Positions 46,462 through 57,883 are shown, numbered from the stretch's first letter. The stretch: DNA of 64,000 nt from Gremmenia infestans (GCA_032629725.1 JAFEVB010000009.1:253001-317000), one strand, 5' to 3'. A program made the numbers and translations. Notes: generated by a model not told the origin, from the sequence alone.

Positions 46462-46683
46462 TCACGACCCGTTAGGCAACCATCCCTGTTGCGCGACCGC
46501 CGCATCAGCCTGCTCAGCTAGCAAACTTGCCAAGCAGTCCGGACAGATAGTTGACATCTTCTTGTTGACTTCGTTGAAGTACGGACAATATGGATTGCCT
46601 GATGCGGGGCGATCCTTTTCGCATTGGATGTAGTCAGTTGTGGTATGGTTGCAGACGTAGGTTGTGTTATCTTGGGTGCACAT
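46462..46683 (-). CDS. Cys/His micro-protein B, 73 aa
   Basis: Single exon, ATG at 46681-46683. Residues 1-50 carry Cys2, Cys11, His13, Cys21, Cys33-Pro, Cys47, Cys50 (MCTQDNTTYVCNHTTTDYIQ, then C, later ICPDC). This aligns residue by residue with gene A apart from one extra residue in A, and the coil-forming tail of A is absent. The short C-terminus is Ala-rich and ends WLPNGS. Same strand as A and 750 bp upstream, so a tandem duplicate is likely. It lacks a signal peptide. Probable zinc-binding micro-domain, function unknown. Confidence 0.65.
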   Translation of the reverse strand: MCTQDNTTYVCNHTTTDYIQCEKDRPASGNPYCPYFNEVNKKMSTICPDCLASLLAEQADAAVAQQGWLPNGS

Positions 46684-47084
46684 TTTATTTTTCTGGTTGG
46701 GTAGATGCGCGTTCTTGTTGTTGGATGGGTTGGTGTGTGATGGTTGGGTTGGGGCTTGATTGGGCTAGTGGAGGGAGGCTTTTATAGGGAACACAATGCC
46801 TTGTCCTCTGTGGGAAAGAGAATAAGAGGATGTCAAGTGAGTAAACAAAGGATTTCGGGTTTGTTGTCTTTTGAAGTTTGGAACAAAGCTGTTATTCTAA
46901 CTTTCCTTAAGTATTTCTTCGAGATCTAAACAGTGCTATTATTGCAAATAGGAAGACATATTTAAGTATACAGTTCTCAAGTTGCAATAACTTATTTTCT
47001 ATCCGCACCACAACACAAATCTCAACATCCACGAACCAACAGCAGACTCATCAGCTCCAGACTTCCATACCCGATTGATCAAGA
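46684..47084. other. promoter region between divergent small genes
   Basis: A 400-bp gap with gene B reading left and the 224-aa orphan reading right. No distinct element seen. Confidence 0.45.
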
Positions 47085-47759
47085 ATGGCTTTCGACCAAC
47101 TAGTCCCACCGTCCTTCCTCGAATGGACACTCCACAACGCTAACACACCGATCTGCGACCCCACCGACGAAGTCGAAGAGCAATCCAGCCTACACAAAGA
47201 CATGGCAGACTACGCCACCTATCTTTCAGGCATCACCGCAACGTGCACCACTCACAGACAAGCCATCTCGAAGATAACCAGCAAGTACAATGACACCATC
47301 CGCCGGCTCTTCCACTGGGAAGTCCGTACTTTCGACTTCACCCCCGTCTCCGTACACGCGCCCTTCACCTCCTGCGTCCGCAAGGCCTACTTCCTCGGCG
47401 CAGACCACGTGCCCGCCCGTGCAAAGTGGTACAAAGTGGTCGCCGCGTACGCCGAGAGTCTCGATAACCCAGACGACCGCGCCGCTTTCCTGGCTGCACG
47501 CCAGGAGTTGGCTATTAATGACCGTCGCGAGCTCGAGGGTAAGGATCGTAGGGATCGGAGGTCAACGCAGCTGTCGCCTGCGGACCACGAAGTCATGGAC
47601 CCTGCGCCGCTATATTCGATCTTCGATGCGCTGGATCCCATGACTAATGCGAATGGAGACCTGCCGTTCGAGGTTGTGAGCAGTTTCTTTGATGAGGATG
47701 AGGAGGACATAATCGAAGAGGACGATTGTTTGCTTGGTTCTAGGCGTCACCTGTTGTGA
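47085..47759 (+). CDS. hypothetical protein, 224 aa
   Basis: Single exon, ATG 47085 in good context (CAAGAATGG), stop at 47757-47759. I do not recognise a family. The central part (residues 40-150) looks folded and helical (ATCTTHRQAISKITSKYNDT, then RFHWEV-like and VPARAKWYKVVAAYAESLDN). The C-terminus ends in an acidic cluster (FFDEDEEDIIEEDD). Third-position C/G bias is strong compared with nearby non-coding DNA, which supports a real gene. No signal peptide or membrane segment. Confidence 0.6.
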   Translation: MAFDQLVPPSFLEWTLHNANTPICDPTDEVEEQSSLHKDMADYATYLSGITATCTTHRQAISKITSKYNDTIRRLFHWEVRTFDFTPVSVHAPFTSCVRKAYFLGADHVPARAKWYKVVAAYAESLDNPDDRAAFLAARQELAINDRRELEGKDRRDRRSTQLSPADHEVMDPAPLYSIFDALDPMTNANGDLPFEVVSSFFDEDEEDIIEEDDCLLGSRRHLL

Positions 47760-48725
47760 AAGAAGGGAGAGGCGCCTTCGAGTGATTTAGCTTTTTACGG
47801 TTCTATTAGGAAGTAAAGGTAAGTCTTTTATTTCATTATGGTGAGTTTACTGCTGGAGTTGATTTGATTTTGAAATGGAATCTTAGAAGGTACTAAAAAA
47901 CACGAAAATAAAAAGGAAATATATTTTTGTTATTTTTTTCATTTATAAAAAAAACACATATAAATTTGCTATTGCCACGCTGTGAAGACTACAATCTAAA
48001 ATCGTCTGAGAATAGATAAGTTTGAATCAGAGGTAGGTTTGACTTGTGGAGTGAAAGAGTAGATTAGCGCGCATTGGGACGGAATCGGATGAAAAGGTGC
48101 AACTATTCAAGTCTTGACATGGCGTTAACCATACCGTAGCATGGAGGAATCAAGGGCCCGCCTTTTTATTCTAAATGAACAGTTGTAGCAACTCGCAGAT
48201 CTCAACACGTGCATGGCGCTCGGCTACCGGTACGCCCCTCGTCTGGGGTTCAGGGGCTGATCAAACGTCACAGGTTAAGCATCCGAACACAATACTTGGT
48301 ACGCATACTTTTCATCCACAATTCTCCGACAAACCAGTGATCACTTCCAAAAGTATGGCAAATATCATGCTTTACTCGTTCGCTTCTGGCATTAGATCTG
48401 GACATACGACGAACTCTGATGGGCGTCTGACGGTCTGATGCGCTTGAGACGATACGATGGTGTAACAACTCGTGATGAAACTCAAGACTGGATGAAAAGC
48501 TCAGACTCCAAGCGAAGTAAATACAAAAGGACGTTGCAATCCAGAGAACAACTGCTCGAACATCATCCAACACATCTTCCGCTCTCTTCCATCAGCAACG
48601 ACCCGGTGTCACATATTTCTTTTTTCACTATCTTCTTGTAAATACACATTCTTTTGACCCGGCGTCAACCAAAAACCCTCTTTTTAATACCCCCAATCAA
48701 TCCATACCCCAACAAAAACATCAAA
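47760..48725. other. intergenic, promoter of the BAS2-like gene
   Basis: AT-rich at 47880-47970, then short accidental frames on both strands (48175-48641). The last 60 bases are a CA-rich leader ending CATCAAAATGG. Confidence 0.5.
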
Positions 48726-49121
48726 ATGGTTCGCATCAGCAGCATCGCAGCAACACTCGCCCGTAAGTTCCCTCGAACCCCCCCTCAAGAACCAATTCAT
48801 TCATGCTAATCCCACCAAGTGGCCATGAGCGTCTTCGCCCTCACCCCCAACACAGCAGGCGCCAAGAGCGTAGGCGCAGGAAACGGCACCCAGTTCACGA
48901 CCGGCGGTTGCGTCGCCGACGCAGACTGCCAGTCCGCATGCTGCGCGGGCATCACCGGTAGCGCGGTGGGCATCTGCTCTGCTGCAGCGGCTTCGACGCA
49001 GAATGGGAAGACGGGCTGTGGGTTCGTGGATCCGAATGCGGCGGCTACGATTGCGGCTGCTAAGGCGCAGGTTGCGAAGCAGGGGTTCAGGAGGGTTGTG
49101 AGAGCTGTGAGAGGGGAGTAG
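48726..49121 (+). CDS. small secreted Cys-rich protein resembling biotrophy-associated secreted protein 2
   Basis: Predicted effector-like secreted protein, 112 aa. Exon 1 is 48726-48762 (37 nt), intron 48763-48819 (GTAAGT..CAAG), exon 2 is 48820-49121. The spliced N-terminus MVRISSIAATLALAMSVFAL is a signal peptide, and the intron interrupts it. The mature part has six cysteines: GGCVADADCQSACCAGITGS, then GIC and TGC, with a KSVGAGNGTQF block before them. The AGNG, ADC-x-x-ACC and GCGF elements are what I remember of the BAS2 group, first described as a biotrophy-associated secreted protein of the rice blast fungus but found in many ascomycetes. A role in plant interaction is inferred from family only. 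The Ala-rich C-terminus is unusual and without cysteines. Confidence 0.8.
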
Positions 49122-49712
49122 AGTTTGGTTTTCATTCGTGGGATTGGATGCATAGGGTGGTAGATGGATGTTATGAATTGTTGACGAATTCTGGGGATTC
49201 TCAGAAGCTGACAGGCTTTTTTCGTCGTCGCGATGTAAAGCAAGAGAGCCATGGATAGGCTGGTGTAGAGGTAACTTTCCTAGAAGTACTATGTGGAAAT
49301 GCGTTCAGTTCTTCACGGATATCTTCTTGTATTCACGGTTGTGCTGTGAAAGGATGCTGTCTCTGTGACTCGTAAACCGATGTTCAGATGCCAATGTAAG
49401 CAAAGAATTGTCCAAACTCAAGACTGCCTTTTGCCTGTTGTTGCCCCTCCCTAGATAAGAACGTTCCACCTCTTCCCCAGTTTTGATTCAGATTTAACAT
49501 AACACAAAGCCTTGCTTTAGCCCCACTCACCTTTTATCTGCCGCATATATATACTTCGAGTTACTGCAGAACTGAAGATGAAAACTGGCAAAAAGGACGA
49601 GCATTGTTGCAATTCTTCATTCGTTAGCATCCATACCCACATCTAAAAGCCTTATTCAAACCCAAAACTCCATCCATCCGTCCGTATTCCAGCACTCCCA
49701 CGCAATACCCAT
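49122..49712. other. intergenic, convergent 3' regions
   Basis: Separates the two convergent secreted-protein genes. No gene or repeat seen. Confidence 0.5.
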
Positions 49713-50284
49713 TTACAATTCCCTCGCAGCAGCAGTCGCACAGGGAAAATCGCAAGTCCACGACTCAATGCCACCCGAGAACACCACGCTCCCCGCTCCA
49801 CAATCATCAGTAGTCCAGCTATACTTCTGATCCGGAATCTCAAACTTCAGCTGCACCTTGGTCTTTCCCGTATCCGGATCCGCAATCGGGGCTTCGATAT
49901 CCTGCGTATCGTAATCAAACACCGGCACATTATCCACATTTGAAATCGTGATGGCGTGCGGCACGCCATCCGTGACTGTAATTGAGTCGCCCTTCCCCAT
50001 GTTCTGGTTCTTCAACGTCGCGATGACGTTGGTGTCTTGACGCTGCGGCTGCGGCACGTTGTAGACTGTTACGTCCCAGAGGTTGGAGCCGCTCCAGCGC
50101 GCGAGGCCGATGCTACAGTTGACGGCATTGTCGCGGGTTGGTAGGCTGGAGATGCGGTTATTTTAGGCTACTACGCGGGCGGCATACCTAAGCTAAGGTG
50201 TGGGATTTGATAAACGTACTTTCCACTGGCAGCACAGAAGCTGCTGGATACTAATGCGATGGCGAAACTTGCGGAGAGCTTCAT
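49713..50284 (-). CDS. small secreted protein, 165 aa, unknown family
   Basis: Exon 1 is 50220-50284, intron 50146-50219 (GTACGT..CCAG, phase 2), exon 2 is 49713-50145. The N-terminus MKLSASFAIALVSSSFCAAS is a signal peptide. The mature chain is beta-rich in appearance (NLWDVTVYNVPQPQR, DSITVTDGVPHAITISNV) and has four cysteines, one early (AVNCSIG), one in TTDDCGAG and two near the end (WTCDFPC), enough for two disulfides. Asn-rich segments near the start are a minor feature. A reverse-strand TTATATAG at about 50524-50531 is a possible TATA box 240 bp upstream. I cannot name the family. The neighbouring BAS2-like gene suggests a secreted-protein neighbourhood. Confidence 0.72.
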
Positions 50285-51501
50285 ACTGGTGTCTGTCTTT
50301 AGGTATTAAGTTCGAAGAGTGATTTCAAGAATTGGAGATGGAGGAGAGAGATGCAGTTGAATTAATGCTGGCTGACAGGTGGATTAGAGGAGGTCTGCAG
50401 CGAGGCCTGCCAATGGACGTTCGTTCTATTTGCGTATTTGCGGCAAAGCTGACATGGCTGAAGGATCTAAGCGGCTATAATGTTTTCTTGTCCAATCAGA
50501 TCGCGACCCCAGGTTTCAGGGTCTATATAACCGCCAGCTCGTAAGTGGACCAATGGATCTACGACTACAGTATGATTTATTTAATGCTCGCAAAATATCA
50601 ATAGTGATGAAAGAAGTCTTGAAACATATCTCTTTTAGCCTTCATATTCATGCTCTACTTCTAAAAACGTAGAGAACAATCATTTTTAGGGCAGAGTGGC
50701 AGGGGATATTGGAATATCAGAATGCGGGGTTATAATCCTATAAGGGAGAATTTACACACCTTAAGCTTTGACAACACTTTCAAGATTTTGCATAGCAATC
50801 ATGATGTACAAAGTCAAAAGATGACTTGCAAGGACTATTATCTTTCGAATATATTTCTTGCTATATAGTCCAAGTTTCGAAAAAGGTCCGGCAATTCTAT
50901 ATTATTATTAAGTAAATGAGGACTTAATTACCGCCCGCCCATCCAGAAATCATCAACAAGCGAGTTTCAGCTCTTCGCCCAATTATGACATTCCTCCTTA
51001 ATTAGAGGATTTCTATTTACATAAGTATCCTTAAACTCCAGAATCGACCAGGAATTAATTATCATTAAATTCAATACGGAATCCAAGGGTGCCGGTACCC
51101 CTATCCTCAAGTCTACATCTTGGATCAGGGCTTCGCTTTCGCCTTCTTGCCCGTACTCACTTCTCTGGAATCCTGATCGGCCTTCGATTTTCACTTGATA
51201 TGTGCTTGCAGATCCAAAGAGAGACAATCTTGAGAGAACTTTCTGGAAGACGGCATCCGCAGTTGGTGGAAAGCGTTTCTGGGATGGGGTCGCTGGTAGT
51301 TCAAATCAGTAGGAAATTTCTCCTTTCACCCTCATCCACTGCGACGACCGCTTAACAAGTAAGTATTTCCACCACTAATCCAGAGACCAAACATGCAAAT
51401 CAAAACATAGTACTTATATTATAATCTCAAACTAAAGTAGCACGCAGTCACCCACCCAGTCATTATATAAAGAAAAAGAAATCTGCCAAAAAGAAAACCT
51501 C
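50285..51501. other. intergenic
   Basis: Promoter of the secreted protein gene, then AT-rich DNA up to the end of the helicase gene. Frames around 50967-51355 overlap on both strands and look accidental. Confidence 0.5.
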
Positions 51502-54500
51502 TCAAGTCCCCGACGGACCAGTATTGCCCCCCTCCTCCACAGCCGGCACCACCCTCCCCACCTCCTCCGCCCCAATCCTCCTCCCGGGAAACTCCTTCCG
51601 ATCCGCCTGCCTCCTCAAAACCATGCCCTCAATCTCACTCGACTCATCGATCAAGCGATAAGAATACGAGAGCGGATTCCGCTGTCCAATCCGATGAACG
51701 CGCGCATACCCTTGCAACTCACGCACGAAATGGTGATCCGGTTCCATCAGCACGATATTGGAAGCACGCGTTAGCTGGAGGCCGACGCCTAGGAGCCGCG
51801 TGGTGCCGATTAGGATCTGCACGTCGCGCTTGGAGGCCGTTTTCTCTTTGCCGGTGAAGGCGTTGATGGTTTCGGATTTCTCTTTCAGCGTCATGCGCCC
51901 GGTTACGAGGCCGACGCGGTCTTTTTTGTCGGGGAAGTAGGCTCTGATGAACTGTGCGGTGTAAGTTGGTATGTTATGTCAATGATGGGTTGGGGGGTGA
52001 AGACTGCTTACCAAATTCAGAATAAATGCTATTTGAGGGAACTGTGTGATGATGAGGAGTTTTTCTTCTTCCCCGTTGACGTCTTTTTTACCCTCAAGGC
52101 TGTGGATGAACTCATATAGCCACAAGGCCTTTGGACTGTGTTCGGTGATGCTTACGAGGTTTCTGAAGTATCCGTTGTCTTTTTCCTTGTTGTCGGATCC
52201 CCTCAGGAACAAAGCTTCTTGGTCTGTCAAGGACATTTTGGTATCGGGGCCTGAAGTAGCGACGTTTAAGAGGAAGGGAAAGGTTGCTAAGAGACTCGAT
52301 CTCCATGACTTTGCGCATAGTGTGTTGAAAGCTAGTTGTGTAGGTCGAGTATTAGAGCGCCTTGCGTCGGGCTCTTTATCGAACTTCTCCTGCAGCTTGG
52401 CGAGCAGCTCATCCTTCTCAGCTTGATAGCTTGCCTCAAAAGCTTCGATCTCCTGGGGAGTAAACAATGGATTATTTTGCTTGACTCTTATGTCTTGATG
52501 GATATGCGGCTTGAGTTTGATGAGTGGATGACCAAACCACTTCGTATTTTGATCTCTTCTCAGCACAAACGTTCGCAAGAAAGGCTTGAATTCTTCCAGG
52601 ACTCTGTCGATCCCGTCGTTGCTTATTTTCTTGAGATCCTTCTGGTTGTTGAAATCCAGACTAATCTGGTTAAGCCTTGCCCATGAAAACTGTGGGTAAT
52701 TGGAATGTTTCGCTCCATGGCTCTGCGTGTGCCTCTCGATCGCCCAGAGCACACCCTCTAAGCCTCTCGGAGATTGTGAAATCGGTGTTCCAGAGTATCC
52801 CCAAACAAAAGGACTGTTGGCCGGTGGAAGATCAAGGAGAATCTTGTTCCGACCTGTATTCCGGGTGAGATCTTCATGGCATTCGTCAATCATGGCGATT
52901 CCGAACACAAGATTAACTCTTTTGCCTTTCTTCCAGTTGCCGGCTCCATCGGCTTTGACGAGGCCATCATACTGAAAGTTCTTGACCCAAGTTGGGAAGT
53001 TCTCTTTGGTAGTCAGTACCAACCATCCGTCTTGATAAGGCTTCGCGGTGTCATCTCCTTGACCACCTCTCCCCTTGAATCTGTCTGCCGTGGGTCTGGT
53101 CCGCGATCTCCCACTATCGCTTTTACTGAGCAAGTCCTCCGACGAGGTGTTGTTATCAAATGCCCCTTTATGGTCAACAATGATGTTCAACGCAAGCTCA
53201 GCCACACCTGTATCGACATGTGTCTTCCATTGCTCCCACCATGAGCGTACGAGCGCGCTAGGGACACAAGCGAGGCGCAGACCAGACTTAGGTCGTAGTC
53301 GGGATGTCAAACTCGAACGACTGCATGGGCAAGTGATCCAGCCGGCTTTTGATCCCGAAGGGCAAGGGGCTGCGCTTTTCTCATCTTCTGGAAGATGCTG
53401 CCCGTTCTTTAGCTGTCTTGATTTCTGGACCTGCTGCCATAGATATGATAGCTGTCTCTCAACAACCATGTAGGCGATAAAGGAGAGTGTCTTTCCGAGT
53501 CCCATGTCATCGGTCACAAAACCACCCCCAACCTGTCTAGATGTCATCATTTGCCAGCTAAGAACAAGTTAGCGAGTGCTCCAGTAGAGGTTAAGGAAGT
53601 CAAAGCAATATTTTAAAGGGATGCCTATGGCAACTGCTGAACAGAGGAAAGTGAGAAGAATACATACTAAATCCCAAACGCTTGATATTGGTAGATCTTC
53701 GTCTTCAGGCCGGCGATAGTGACAAGCTCCTCAATGCCCGTCTTTTTCGGCTCAATGCCGAACAGCTCACAACACTCATGCCAGCGATACAGGTTGTCTT
53801 CTGGATGTTTTGGGTCTTGAAGCTGAGCTAGCTCTGGCAGACTAAGCAATCCTTGAAGCCTTTCGACTCGTCAGCTTTGCAATCTAATGAATAATTTGAA
53901 AATGGAAAGATAACTAATGGTGGCTTGCACCAGTAGTTGCATTCGCAGCTTTCGATGGATTCAGAAAATCAACGGGGTAGACTTACTTTGTGATCGCTCG
54001 GTCTTCTTGGGGGATATCGTCGTCTGCCTCTTCGACTTCAGCTCCATCCTCATCATCATCCTTTTCAATGGCAGCAATCACACTGATACTATCATCTTCC
54101 ACCTCTTTCTCTCCTCCTTTCGTGAAGACAACCCTCTCCTCCTCTTCCCAAAGACACTTCAACCGCTCGCGTCTCTCCGCCGGCGTTTCTCGCCCTGTAA
54201 CCCGTTTCTTGATCTTACTTCCGACCACAATCAGAGTATCGCTAAGCCTGGGTCTCGGGCGGTCTTCGCCGGACTTCCTCTTCACGGGGCTTTGAGGTGA
54301 GCGCGGTGAAGTAGGTACAGATGGAGCTGTGCTCTGCGAGCTCAGGGGCCGTCGTTGATCTGGATCTGGATCGGTCGCAAAATGTGTGCCAAATGAGTCG
54401 AGTTGCAGAGACGAAGGACTCAGCGGGTTGTCAGATAGGTGATCTTGAAGGTCTAGTCCAAGACCTTTCGGACTACCGGACTGTGCTTCGGCGGCCGCCA

Positions 54501-55029
54501 TATCGAACTCTGCCTTCTCGATGGCTTGAAGACGCAATATCTCCGCTTTTTCAGTCTCGGCTTTGAACGTAAATGGCAGTATCTCATCCTCATCACGCTT
54601 GTGGAAGAGATGATTGATAGCAACCTCAAAGGAGACTTGGTCATAGACCGGTCTCTGGTCCATGCCATCCCTAGTAACATACTCAAAGGTGCCATACTCC
54701 ATGTTCAGAGGTCGTCCGGTTATGATTTCATTGATTTTCTCTTGCATGACGCTTTTGAAAAGCCCATAGCTGTAGCTGGTGGCAACATTGGCCGCGTATT
54801 CTTTGCCAGGAACCAGAAATCTGGCGAAAGCAATCTCATACGGCAACGCGGCGATGCCTGATCCTTGGTAAACTCCAATGCCAACCGTCATTTTGCCAAG
54901 CTCCGTATACCTGACATTATTCTCGAAAACTTCAATTTCGTGGCTCCGGTAATATTTATCTTTCTCTTTCTGTTTCTGTTCTTCCTTCTTTTTGGAGGAG
55001 GAGCCAAGCTCCCTGAACCTTCTCAACAT
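51502..55029 (-). CDS. SNF2-family DNA translocase/helicase, fungal-specific type
   Basis: Predicted ATP-driven nuclear DNA translocase, 1076 aa. Exons: 53987-55029, 53668-53859, 52012-53557, 51502-51951. Introns: 53860-53986 (GTAAGT..AAAG), 53558-53667 (GTATGT..TTAG), 51952-52011 (GTAAGC..ACAG). Residues 1-350 are a lineage-type N-terminus with Ser/Pro-rich and acidic stretches. The ATPase core follows: motif I DDMGLGKTLSF, motif II DECH (IAMIDECHEDL), motif III WGYSGTPIS, motif IV LLIITQFPQIAFILN, motif V ILIGTTRLLGVGLQLTRASN and motif VI QGYARVHRIGQ. The order and VHRIGQ box are SNF2. Motif II is DECH where most SNF2 proteins have DEAH or DEGH. No RING or chromodomain is seen between lobes, so it is not a complete Rad5/Rad16-type protein. 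Confidence 0.85.
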
Positions 55030-55659
55030 GTTGTTGACCAAGGAAATTTGACTGCAAAGGATATTATTCTTATTGCTGTCTCTCTCTTGACCTTGTGAAT
55101 CCGTAAAAGAGTCAGTTTCACCGATGGGAAAAGTGCAAAATTATGTTTGTAAAGTTTCTAGAGAAAGAAGTATGTCCAAGAAGATGCGGATGCTTTGTAC
55201 TCGATTTTCAAAGCCTTAACACTTCCAGTGACTCAATAGAAAGGGAATCATCTTTGAAATGCAGCTTAGGTTCGCTGCGTTCGGAAGTGCTCTCGTATAA
55301 CAAAGGACGGTTAAACGCATTTTGTACATATCAAAGACTGCAAGGTACGCGGAAAGTACATTTGGACAACAAAGAAAAAAAATCACAGGAAAGCAGCAAG
55401 TGTAATCGGGATTGAAAGATGTGAAAGAAAGGAAGGTTGGGGTCTGTAATAAAGGCATCACTTGAAACTAGTTGGAAGGTCGATTTTGGGGGTATCATGT
55501 GACCGAGGTTGACAAATATGAAAAGAAAAAGATATATGAATGTGATACTGTACTGTACGATCCAGCAATTCTAAAAAGTCGGTTGCGAAGAATGAAGAAG
55601 CACTGACAGAAATAGAGGTTGATCAATAAGTCGTGAAGAGAAAGGAGAAAAGATTATAT
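55030..55659. other. intergenic
   Basis: Promoter and leader side of the helicase gene. A 90-codon plus-strand frame (55143-55415) has no recognisable feature and is not called. Confidence 0.45.
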
Positions 55660-56230
55660 CTATCGCGGGCATTCAAGCACGTCCCTGGCAAGGAGAGGCA
55701 GAAACTCCTTAGCCCAATCAATCTCCAATGGGAATACGTCTGGCACGAGACTGTTTAGCGCTTGCTTATCATGCGCATGGACAAGTAAAAAGTATTGTGA
55801 TGAAAATAGGTATTGGTCGATGCTCTGACTGGCCCTCCTGCTCCTACCGCGCAACGCCGCACTACGCAAGCTCGGGCGGCGATGCCAAGTCGATCTATTT
55901 CTCAATAGGGGCAAACCCACAAGTGACAATGGCTTCATTTTATCCGACCTCTCTCAATCCACAATTTCTGAGGCTAAGTGAACAATTGATTGCTCTGTTT
56001 CCGAGTTCCTTCTGGTGTTCCATAAACCGGGGTTATGCGTCCCCAGCGAAGTTATCATCAACATCGTCAACCCGGGGCTTTGCAAGGCTCGGCTCTACAG
56101 CGAGATGTGACGAGATCGTGTCTGCAAATACAGCTATCTGTGGGTCGTTCGTAGCATATCGGTGAGCAGTTGCGATAATGATAACCCTGTACAAGACGGC
56201 GTTATTCAGGCGCTTGGATGATACTTCTTC
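55660..56230 (-). pseudogene. unidentified degraded coding sequence
   Basis: On the minus strand, an upstream piece (about 56165-56030) reads RYATNDPQIAVFADTISSHL to DVDDNFAGDA and then stops. A second piece (55938-55660) in another frame reads DQYLFSSQYFLLVHAHDKQA then LNSLVPDVFPLEIDWAKEFL and ends. Both look like protein yet cannot be joined without crossing stops. I do not recognise the parent family. The opposite strand has a 145-codon frame over the same bases (55728-56165), which I consider a shadow but cannot exclude. Confidence 0.3.
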
Positions 56231-56299
56231 GGTTGTATGTAGTTTCCGCCCATCAAGAGTCCGACTAATCTTGAGCTTTCTTTTCGTGATGTTTGAGCC

Positions 56300-57883
56300 C
56301 TATAGGTCAATTTTAGAACTGCGTAATGTCTGCAGTAGGTTTTCAGTTGCGTTTTTAAATCCATCCTTTCCACCTTGATCATGCATCACGTCAATCCATA
56401 GATACCGCTTCAATTTGTCTCTGACGGCTTCCCATTTTGTCAGAGCAAGAGCCCCAAGAGTCTTCTTTAATTCAGCCCTAATCCAAGGATTCTGTTTGGT
56501 TGCGCCGCCAGGCATCCGCGCAACGAACAAGAGCCACAACTTGAGCTCTGCCATAGCATCATCCCCAAGTCCTTGTAGCCCAAATACACACCCCCTCAGC
56601 CGCGCAGACAAATTGTCAAATCTCACGGCGAGCCCCTGCATCTGCAAGAAGATATTCGTCGCAAAAGCCAGCATGCCAACAAGCACCACTTCATCCAATG
56701 AACCAGCGCTCACATCGAGAAGCAGCAGCCGGTACTGAACCGAGACCAGGATCTCCTGGAAAAGAATGCAGTCTATTTTTTGCCCAGTCTGGAACGCCAG
56801 ATTTGCGGACTTGGTGAACTCTCGAAGATCAGCCCAGATGTGTAGGAGATTGCTATCCAATGCCGCCATGTGCGGGGGGAGAGTCTTGCGAGAGGCGTTC
56901 TTCGCAATGTACGGCTCCCAGCAAATGCCGTCTGAGAAGAACAATGGCTTGCGATTTGTAAGAATCGCCATGGTGAGATCGGCTCTGGGAACAGACAGTC
57001 TTGTCAGTATGATGTGAAGTGTAGCAAGCGGATACGTACCTGCACATCTTAAGCTGGATCTGGGTATTACCCCCAAACGCCCTCACGCCGCCCCGCATCT
57101 CCACCATCTTATGCAAGCCCCTCACATGCTTCCTCGCAGACTTGTAATCGCCCACAACGGCATTCATCATAATCAAGCTCACCACAACCACAATAGTAAC
57201 ATCCGAAGTAGCCAGCTCAGCATCAAGGGTCAAGCGTTCTCGTAGCCCTACCAGCGTCTGATGCGCATGTTGTATTTGAATTGGCGAGACTCCAGAGCCC
57301 TTTAACCAATCGAAATATGTCTGCGTTGTCCATAGCAGGGAGTGGCAGTATAAGGGATCGAGAGCGAGGTATTGGATCCATACCGAGTGCTGGAGGTCAA
57401 ATGACAGACACAGCTCAATGGGGTACATTTGCTGCAAGACGACCGTAAAAACTATCAGCCAGTATATTAGCATAGGAATCCCATATCTGATACTTGCAAT
57501 ACGTGAAGTCTAGATTTACATTTATAGACAAGATCCAAAGCATAAGGTGGCATATCACATGCAAGCTGAGTCATCGGCATGCCGGAGCCTATATGCACAG
57601 GGAGAGGGAAATAAAGAGCAGAAACGGCAAGAGATCTCTGGCTACTCTCTTCATTTATCCATGACTTTACTTTGGATGCATCGGCGGGTGGTTTGCGTCG
57701 GTTTTTGTCGCGCATGACATGGCTTCTGATGAGCTGTCGAGCCTTTGCATCAGGCTTGTCTATGGAGCTGTTGACGATAAATGCTAGCTTGTGTCGCTCT
57801 ATATATGGATTAACTAATGCTTGCTATGGCATCTCTGTATGTCTGTAGGACTTACTTGGCCTAGGTGAGATGGTGGTGACCAT
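56300..57883 (-). CDS. fungal transcription-factor-like protein without zinc cluster
   Basis: 469 aa. Exons: 57856-57883 (28 nt), 57494-57798, 57040-57431, 56300-56984. Introns: 57799-57855 (GTAAGT..TAG), 57432-57493 (GTATCA..GCAG), 56985-57039 (GTACGT..CCAG). The N-terminus reads MVTTISPRPKRHKLAFIVNS and then KARQLIRSHVMRDKNRRK. The F-I/V-N stretch followed by IRSHVMRDK-x-RRK is the hallmark of a large Pezizomycotina family usually annotated as transcription factor-like (fungal-specific transcription factor domain type 2). The body is helical (MYPIELCLSFDL, YKSARKHVRGLHKMVEMRGG, then GLQGLGDDAMAELKLWLL). No Cys6 zinc cluster is present, so DNA binding is not shown. The second intron's donor is the least certain splice call. 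Confidence 0.72.

Noticed and set aside
55728..56165. 145-codon plus-strand frame as a gene
   Set aside because: No recognisable feature, no promoter signal and overlaps protein-like minus-strand pieces; kept only as an alternative in the relic entry.
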